Source: Eubacterium sp. (GTDB taxonomy: Bacteria > Bacillota > Clostridia > Oscillospirales > Ruminococcaceae). Taken from it: a DNA stretch of 64,000 nt. How positions within the stretch are numbered: the first letter of the stretch is position 1; each line of letters begins with the position of its first letter. Location: assembly GCA_022511265.1 (NCBI GenBank), contig JAFLRX010000011.1:1-64000 (forward strand), read 5' to 3'. This document shows positions 58,047 through 64,000 of this stretch, in pieces. A program made the translations under genes and the position numbers. The notes under the pieces are model-generated. The model made no database searches. It was not told the DNA's origin and worked only from the letters and a program-made list of their open reading frames with translations.

Positions 58047-58110
58047 CAATATAAATTCTATTTTCAAGGGTAAAAAATAATACCGAAAACCGTGCTGTTT
58101 CAGCAATTAA

Positions 58111-58139
58111 AGTATAACACAAATCATATCCAATGTCAA
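58111..58139 (-). promoter_or_regulatory. Sigma-A promoter of glmS
   Basis: Minus strand TTGACA (58139-58134) N17 TATACT (58116-58111). Confidence 0.85.
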
Positions 58140-58246
58140 TCGGATTTCCGTTATTGCGTTTTTTCCGAAAAAATGATAAAATTTCTGTAATACCACGTCA
58201 AAAAATCCGATTATTATTACAGAGAGATCTCAGAGGGAGGGATAAA

Positions 58247-58804
58247 ATGGAGGACAGAGAAATAATAGGGCTGTTTTTCGACCGCTCAGAGCGCGCGGTT
58301 TCCTGTCTTGCCGACAAGTACGGAAAGATTTTCCTTATCACCGCACAAAACATACTCGGCAGCCGCGAGGACGCGGAAGAATGTGTCAACGACGCATATC
58401 TCGGCGTCTGGAACAGCATCCCGCCCAAATATCCCTCCCCGCTGCTGCCCTATGTCTGCCGGATAGTGCGCAATATCGCGGTGGACAAGCTGAGAAAAAA
58501 CACCGCGCAAAAGCGCGGCAGCGGCTATGACCTTTCGTTGACCGAGTTGGGAGATTTTCTTTCTTCAGATATCTCGGTAGAGCAACAGTCCGACGCGAAT
58601 ATGTTGGCAGCGCAGCTGAACGAATTTCTCGGCACGCTGGACAAAGAGCAGCGGATAATGTTCGTGCGGCGTTACTGGTACTGTGACAGCGTCAAGGAGA
58701 TAGCCGAAAGGATGAATATATCCTCCGGCGCGGCGGCGGTACGTCTCTCCCGTATACGAAAAGAACTTAAAAGCTACCTTAAAGACAAAGGAGTTACGGT
58801 ATGA
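58247..58804 (+). CDS. ECF-type RNA polymerase sigma factor (module 1)
   Basis: Region 2 NILGSREDAEECVNDAYLGVWNSIPP; region 4 RYWYCDSVKEIAERMNISSGAAAVRLSRIRKELKSYL. Confidence 0.92.
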   Translation: MEDREIIGLFFDRSERAVSCLADKYGKIFLITAQNILGSREDAEECVNDAYLGVWNSIPPKYPSPLLPYVCRIVRNIAVDKLRKNTAQKRGSGYDLSLTELGDFLSSDISVEQQSDANMLAAQLNEFLGTLDKEQRIMFVRRYWYCDSVKEIAERMNISSGAAAVRLSRIRKELKSYLKDKGVTV

Positions 58805-60336
58805 AATATGAACCCTTATCAAAAGCAATAGAAAAAATAGACGACAGCTACATCAACGAAGCGGCGGACTATCACGCTGACCCCTCCGCGCGTAAACGGA
58901 TACCGTTTGTAAAATACGCGGCGGTCGCCGCCTGCGGCGTGCTGGCGGTGGGCGCGGGCGCGTTTGTGATAACCGACAGTCTAAGCGTCGGGTCGCCGAT
59001 AAGCTATAGTGACACCGGCAGCACCGCGTCTGTCTTCTCCGACAATTCAGCCGACATCGTAACATCGGTGACAACCGAAAGCTCCGACACCGCAAGCGGC
59101 AGCACCGAGACAGAGTACAAGATATATGAATATATAAGCAGCAAAGAACAGTACGCAGGCAGTGAAAAAATTATCCCGAAATATGCGTCAATAGAAAAAA
59201 TAAAAGAAGAAATAAACTCAATGTATTCCAAGCCGCCGTATTATGAACCGTATGAGCTGGCATCGGAAGATTATGAAAGACTGCATTTGCCGAGCTTTTG
59301 GGAAAACGTAGAGCTTATCTCCGATTCCGTCACAGTTCTTGACACCGCCCGGACAGCAGCGCTTGACGAGCAGACGCGCGATGAGATAATAAAGGACTTT
59401 TTCGGTGATGAATATGACCCGAAATATGTTGCACAGCCGGGCGATGATTATTATATTAGAGGGATGTATAACTATGTTGACAGCGAGCGCAAAAACCGCG
59501 TTTCACTGGACAACGACATAGCAAGAGGCATTATAACCGACTGCAAAGATGTAATATATTTTGACGAGTTTTCAGAGCTCAAAATGTCCTTATATCTTAA
59601 TGCAAAACCCGATACACCCGAAAGGGAAAAATGGGGCAACCACACAATAGAGTTGTGGGGAGAAACGATAGCCGTTGGTAAAACAGTAGTATTCGCTGAA
59701 AACTATGCGACGGATCTGATAGCAAAACTTGGCATCGAAAATTACATTGTTGACGCTTCAAGTGTACAGCTATACCATTTAACCAACTTTGACAAAGAGA
59801 CCGAGACGCTGGGCGGCGAAGATGAGATTGACTATCTGGTAATAAATTTCAAGGCATACTGTGTTGACGAGGATTATAACGGAGTTCCGCTGATGTCTTA
59901 CTCTGCCGCAGGATATAACAACAGTTCTGACGATGATACTATCGCTCCGTCGTTAGTAAATCCGTTTTCTCTTACTGTTATAATGTATAAGCCGGATAAG
60001 ATCGGCTATATCAATTTTGACATACCACAGATAACCGAGCCGACGGTCTGCGCAAAATACGCCGACATGCTGACACTGAATACCGCCGCACAGATTGCCG
60101 ATGAATATCTTGCAAGCGCATTTTTCTCCGAAAAAGTCTCTCTTGAATATATGCAAAACGCCGAGACCGGACAGCTTATGCCTTATTGGATATTTAGAAA
60201 AGGCGGACATTATAACGTTCCCAACAGCATTAAATATAAATTTATCTGCGTAAACGCCGTCACCGGCGAGGTAGATTCCAACCTGCCGGAGAATATGATA
60301 AACATTCAAGCATGGAACGGCGAAAACGCCGAATAA
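58801..60336 (+). CDS. Putative anti-sigma / single-TM membrane protein (module 1)
   Basis: Overlaps sigma stop (ATGA); short N-terminal segment, TM KYAAVAACGVLAVGAGAFVI, large extracellular domain. Confidence 0.75.
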   Translation: MKYEPLSKAIEKIDDSYINEAADYHADPSARKRIPFVKYAAVAACGVLAVGAGAFVITDSLSVGSPISYSDTGSTASVFSDNSADIVTSVTTESSDTASGSTETEYKIYEYISSKEQYAGSEKIIPKYASIEKIKEEINSMYSKPPYYEPYELASEDYERLHLPSFWENVELISDSVTVLDTARTAALDEQTRDEIIKDFFGDEYDPKYVAQPGDDYYIRGMYNYVDSERKNRVSLDNDIARGIITDCKDVIYFDEFSELKMSLYLNAKPDTPEREKWGNHTIELWGETIAVGKTVVFAENYATDLIAKLGIENYIVDASSVQLYHLTNFDKETETLGGEDEIDYLVINFKAYCVDEDYNGVPLMSYSAAGYNNSSDDDTIAPSLVNPFSLTVIMYKPDKIGYINFDIPQITEPTVCAKYADMLTLNTAAQIADEYLASAFFSEKVSLEYMQNAETGQLMPYWIFRKGGHYNVPNSIKYKFICVNAVTGEVDSNLPENMINIQAWNGENAE

Positions 60337-60478
60337 CTCCCTCACCCTCTTGCCGCCCGACAAATGTCGGGCGGCATATTTGTTTTTACGGCAAAAATAT
60401 GTTAAAATAAGAAAAATAAAAAATTCTTGTAATATTCCACTCTAAATCCTTAATGTATAAGTGAAGGGACGTGATCTG

Positions 60479-61036
60479 ATGGACGACGGCAAAATAATAG
60501 ACCTGTTCTTTGAACGTTCAGAACAGGCTATATCACAATTATCCGAAAAATACGGGCATATCTGCGTAAGGATTGCCCAAAACATCCTAAAGAACCGCGA
60601 GGACGCGGAGGAATGTGCCAACGACGCATATCTCGGTGTATGGAACACCGTTCCGCCCCGCCGCCCCGACCCGCTTATATCCTATCTTTGCCGTCTGGTA
60701 AAAAACAACGCGCTCACCAAATATCATTCCAACACCGCGCAAAAGCGCAACACCTACTACGACACACCCATAACAGAGCTGGAAGATTGCATCCCTTCAC
60801 CCCGCACCACCGAAGACAGCTGCGACGCGAGAGAGCTGTCCCGCGCCATCAACGCGTTTTTGCGCAGTCTTGACATCGACAGCCGCGTGATGTTCGTCCG
60901 CCGTTATTGGTACCGCGACAGTGTAAAAGACATTGCCAAGCGTTTCAATATCACCCCCGGCAACGCCGCGGTACGGCTCTCCCGCATACGCGGCGACATG
61001 AAAGAACACCTTGAGAAAAGAGGGATATCCGTATGA
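60479..61036 (+). CDS. ECF-type RNA polymerase sigma factor (module 2)
   Basis: Paralogue of 58247..58804: NILKNREDAEECANDAYLGVWNTVPP, RYWYRDSVKDIAKRFNITPGNAAVRLSRIRGDMKEHLEKRGISV. Confidence 0.92.
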   Translation: MDDGKIIDLFFERSEQAISQLSEKYGHICVRIAQNILKNREDAEECANDAYLGVWNTVPPRRPDPLISYLCRLVKNNALTKYHSNTAQKRNTYYDTPITELEDCIPSPRTTEDSCDARELSRAINAFLRSLDIDSRVMFVRRYWYRDSVKDIAKRFNITPGNAAVRLSRIRGDMKEHLEKRGISV

Positions 61037-62316
61037 GAAAAGATATTATCAACAACGCAGTAGAAGATATAGACGATTCGTTTTTGGCAGAGGCGTCCGA
61101 TTATCGCCCCGCGCATTCATCCCGCAAGAGCATACCGTTCGCGAAATTCGCGGCGGTCGCCGCCTGCGGTGTGCTGGCGGTGGGAGGAGGCGCGTTTGTA
61201 ATAACGCACGGTCTTTCCGCAGGCATGCCCGTCTCCTACTCCGGCACAGCTTCCAACAATACCTCAAGCACAGAAGAAAGCAGCTGTGAATGGATACGAC
61301 CTGAGGACTATTACGAACACGCACCGTTGTCCTACATCCGTGACAACAGTGAAGAATACATTGCCGAGATAAAGGCAATGGACACCCATAATATGGTGTT
61401 CCACGGCGATTTCGGCTTTGATGTGCCGGAAAAGATAGGCACCTATTACAAGATAGAGCGTTGGGATTTCAACAATTACGCGGAGGACGTTTTCCGCTGC
61501 TTGGTGCCTGAGGGAAGCTTTGACGAAAAAAATATAACAGAGTTTGAGTACGACCCGCTTAAAATCCCTGAGGATAACGACCCATACTATTATGTGGACG
61601 AGAAAAATAATCTCCTCGCGATAACAGCCGAAAACGGTTATTTCTTCTACGAAGACGGCACGCTGCCGCTTGAACGCAGCGATAATTCCACAGAGCTGTA
61701 TAAGACAGTATACCTCGACGAGGAATACGAGGACGAGACGCTGGAGCTTATCGGCGGCACGGCTAAGATGTCAGAGCTTATCGACATCGCGCAGAAAAAG
61801 CTGGATGAGGTATTTACAGTCACCAATTCGGCAACAACCGTAAAGCCGCGCTGGATGTATATCTTTTTCGATACCGTCAACAAAAAATATTTCTGTCAGA
61901 TAGACTTTGATACAGTCTATAACGAAGTGGCGATATTCACACCGTTTGAGGACGGCATCTACTCCTTCAAGCCGTTCGGCAGAGACGGCGCAAGTGTTTA
62001 TTTCACTTCTCCCGACAGACCCGCCAGAATATTCAACAATCGTATATTAAAGGACTGGCGCGGTGCTTCGTCTCAGGAATTGGATGAAATTATAACCCCC
62101 ACCGCAGCCACACAGATAATGTCTGACTATCTGCAAAGCCGTGTGGATAATTATGTGGGCTATAATGTTGACGATATTCGGCTGACCTATTTAGTGTTAA
62201 ATGACACATCAACCGTACTGGTCCCCTATTGGCAGTTTGTTATGATAACCGACAGCGGCGAAAGTCAGTCACTGTTTGTAAATGCTATTGTCGGACAAAT
62301 AGAAACTATCCTGTAA
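61033..62316 (+). CDS. Putative anti-sigma / single-TM membrane protein (module 2)
   Basis: Same N-terminal anchor IPFAKFAAVAACGVLAVGGGAFVIT as module 1, divergent extracellular region. Confidence 0.75.
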   Translation: MRKDIINNAVEDIDDSFLAEASDYRPAHSSRKSIPFAKFAAVAACGVLAVGGGAFVITHGLSAGMPVSYSGTASNNTSSTEESSCEWIRPEDYYEHAPLSYIRDNSEEYIAEIKAMDTHNMVFHGDFGFDVPEKIGTYYKIERWDFNNYAEDVFRCLVPEGSFDEKNITEFEYDPLKIPEDNDPYYYVDEKNNLLAITAENGYFFYEDGTLPLERSDNSTELYKTVYLDEEYEDETLELIGGTAKMSELIDIAQKKLDEVFTVTNSATTVKPRWMYIFFDTVNKKYFCQIDFDTVYNEVAIFTPFEDGIYSFKPFGRDGASVYFTSPDRPARIFNNRILKDWRGASSQELDEIITPTAATQIMSDYLQSRVDNYVGYNVDDIRLTYLVLNDTSTVLVPYWQFVMITDSGESQSLFVNAIVGQIETIL

Positions 62317-62332
62317 AACTTAACAAAACAAA

Positions 62333-62370
62333 CACCGCCAGTGTCAAAAGACACTGGCGGTGCTGTTTTT
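62333..62370. terminator. Bidirectional terminator between convergent genes
   Basis: CACCGCCAGTGTC-aaaa-GACACTGGCGGTG ctgTTTTT. Confidence 0.9.
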
Positions 62371-62381
62371 GAACAATTATT

Positions 62382-63521
62382 TTATTTTGAATAAAGCACA
62401 CTGTACAGCGGCTCGATATTGCTTTCTCCCTCCAGCTTGCCTGCGCCGTACTTGCCGTCTAGCTTATAGATATAATACCCGTCGGAGAACGGTACGCTTA
62501 TCTCGTCATATTCCGCTGTCACCGCGTTAAATTCGGTATCAATAAGTATCATTTTGCCGCTGTCGGCAGTTACCGCTGCATAGCCACCGGAAAAGCCCAC
62601 AGGCGGCTCGGTGTATTCGTCGCCGCACAGCTCGCCGTTTTCATCAACAAAGCTGTAATGCTTGCCATCAGGCAAGCCAACCCAGCCATAGCCCTCGGAA
62701 TAATCTCCCGCCGACTTGTACATCGGGTTGACGGTATATTTGCCCTCGGTATTGATATAGCCCCACTTACCGCCCAGCATCACCGCGCAAAAGCCCTCTG
62801 AAAAAACACTGCACCCGTCAAACTGTCCGGGTATAACGATCTCGCCCGCCTCGTTGATAAAGCCGTAGCCGTTGTCGGTCATCACCGCCGCCAGCCCCTC
62901 GGAAAAAGGCTTCGCGTCCTCGTACATAAGCTCTACCGTCAGCTTGCCGCTTTTATCTATATAGCCCATCTTTTTGCCGACCTTAACCGGCGCAAATTCG
63001 CTGTTGCCGAAACTGCCTATCTCGTCATACTGCGGCTGGGCAACATACTCGCCGCTTGTGTTTATCAAGCCGTATTTGCCGTCCAGCTCTACCACCGCGA
63101 ATCCGGCGCTCTCAAACTCTCCGGCACTGTCAAACTGCGGATTGATAAGATACTGCCCTTTACTGTCCACATAGCCGTACTTTGTACCTATCTTCACCAG
63201 CGCGGGCAGCTTGCCGTCATAGCTTTGCGCAACGTCAAACTGCGGCAGTGTGATAAAATCACCCGAGGTGTTTATGTAACCGTACTTTCCGTTCAGCTTT
63301 ACGGCGGCGTTGCCGTTGATGAACGGGCTTGCCTCGTCATACTGAGCCGCGATAGCAACATTTCCGTCCTCGTTTATATAGCCGTATCTGCCGTTGATAC
63401 CGTACACACACAGCCCGTCGGTAAACAACGCGTCACCGTCGGCTGTCACGACCGTGCCCGAACATCCGCCCAGCATCAGCACCGCCGCCGTGAACAACGC
63501 AGCAGCCTTGATAAATTTCAT
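62382..63521 (-). CDS. WG-repeat lipoprotein
   Basis: Lipobox LMLGGCSG; about 11 repeats of the type hGKYGYINtsGeyvi.pqFD.a..F. Confidence 0.93.
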   Translation of the reverse strand: MKFIKAAALFTAAVLMLGGCSGTVVTADGDALFTDGLCVYGINGRYGYINEDGNVAIAAQYDEASPFINGNAAVKLNGKYGYINTSGDFITLPQFDVAQSYDGKLPALVKIGTKYGYVDSKGQYLINPQFDSAGEFESAGFAVVELDGKYGLINTSGEYVAQPQYDEIGSFGNSEFAPVKVGKKMGYIDKSGKLTVELMYEDAKPFSEGLAAVMTDNGYGFINEAGEIVIPGQFDGCSVFSEGFCAVMLGGKWGYINTEGKYTVNPMYKSAGDYSEGYGWVGLPDGKHYSFVDENGELCGDEYTEPPVGFSGGYAAVTADSGKMILIDTEFNAVTAEYDEISVPFSDGYYIYKLDGKYGAGKLEGESNIEPLYSVLYSK

Positions 63522-63664
63522 ACAACACCGCCCCCTTTTAACAATTCATAATGCCTAATTAACGACATATTCCGACAATTTCAGTATACTATTATTCAAT
63601 GAAAATGTCAAGATAATCGGATAAAGAAAATTATAAACACGCACCGCACATTAATTCCGCATTA

Positions 63665-63688
63665 AAAAAGCGCCTTTCGGCGCTTTTT
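63665..63688 (-). terminator. Terminator of thioredoxin gene
   Basis: AAAAAGCGCC-tttc-GGCGCTTTTT. Confidence 0.85.
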
Positions 63689-63689
63689 A

Positions 63690-63989
63690 TCAGTCAAGCA
63701 ATGCAAGTATATACTCCTTGTCGGCAAGACCTATATGAGTATCCTTCAGCTCGCCGTCTACGAATGCCAGCACGCGTGGTATCGTCGTTATACCGAACTG
63801 CTCTGCCAGCTCGGGGTTGGCGTCGACGTTTACCTTGCATACCTTTATCTCGTCATGCTCTCGCTCTATTTCCTCCATAATGGGAGCCAGCATCATGCAG
63901 GGTCCGCACCACGAAGCCCAAAAATCCACCAGCACCGGCTTGTCGGAGTTGATTACCTCTTGCTCAAAGTTTTCGATATTGATATCCAT
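63690..63989 (-). CDS. trxA: Thioredoxin
   Basis: VLVDFWASWCGPCMMLAPIMEEI; FGITTIPRVLAF. Confidence 0.97.
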   Translation of the reverse strand: MDINIENFEQEVINSDKPVLVDFWASWCGPCMMLAPIMEEIEREHDEIKVCKVNVDANPELAEQFGITTIPRVLAFVDGELKDTHIGLADKEYILALLD

Positions 63990-64000
63990 AATATTCTTCC

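Noticed and set aside
57813-58106. 98-codon in-frame N-terminal extension of glmS
   Set aside because: GlmS needs Cys1 after Met (MCGIVGYAG) as its catalytic N-terminus and an SD precedes that ATG; the extension is the open frame of the repeat element.
63690-63989. TIPR instead of TIPT in thioredoxin as an unusual active site
   Set aside because: CGPC and the cis-Pro are intact; the residue after cis-Pro varies among thioredoxins.

Overview
64-kb chromosomal window from a Gram-positive Clostridia-type bacterium. Gene content is Ruminococcus/Oscillospiraceae-like; this lineage call is inference. I see no rRNA, tRNA, CRISPR array, prophage or transposase. Main blocks: (1) secreted or surface proteins and a TetR + ABC transporter operon; (2) a complete trp operon (trpE-G-D-C-F-[DUF4261-like]-B-A) behind a T-box leader whose specifier (UGG) and discriminator-pairing base (C for G73) both fit tRNA-Trp; (3) a CBM2-GH5 cellulase lipoprotein; (4) a Spo0A homologue lacking the receiver phospho-acceptor Asp; (5) a DUF2975/YozG-like HTH pair behind a repeated TTATCGTT operator; (6) ligA-yunB-M18 peptidase-SLT-coaE-sua5-prfA; (7) a dcw cluster (mraZ-rsmH-ftsL-pbp-murE-mraY-ftsW-murG-murA-ftsQ-ftsZ) with no ftsA, murC, murD or murF; (8) a two-gene operon of an HSP90/sacsin-like GHKL ATPase and a SNF2-like protein with eroded ATPase motifs, the best candidate for an undescribed system; (9) rpmH-rnpA-yidD-yidC-jag; (10) type III glutamine synthetase; (11) glmS whose leader carries a 207-bp MITE-like element with terminal inverted repeats; (12) two tandem ECF sigma/membrane-protein modules; (13) a WG-repeat lipoprotein and thioredoxin. 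Other notable points: murE and yidC appear to need a non-AUG/GUG/UUG (AUU/AUC/AUA) start after a good Shine-Dalgarno, and MurE carries the DNPA motif typical of L-Lys-adding rather than meso-DAP-adding enzymes. All family calls come from motif recognition by eye; no searches were run.
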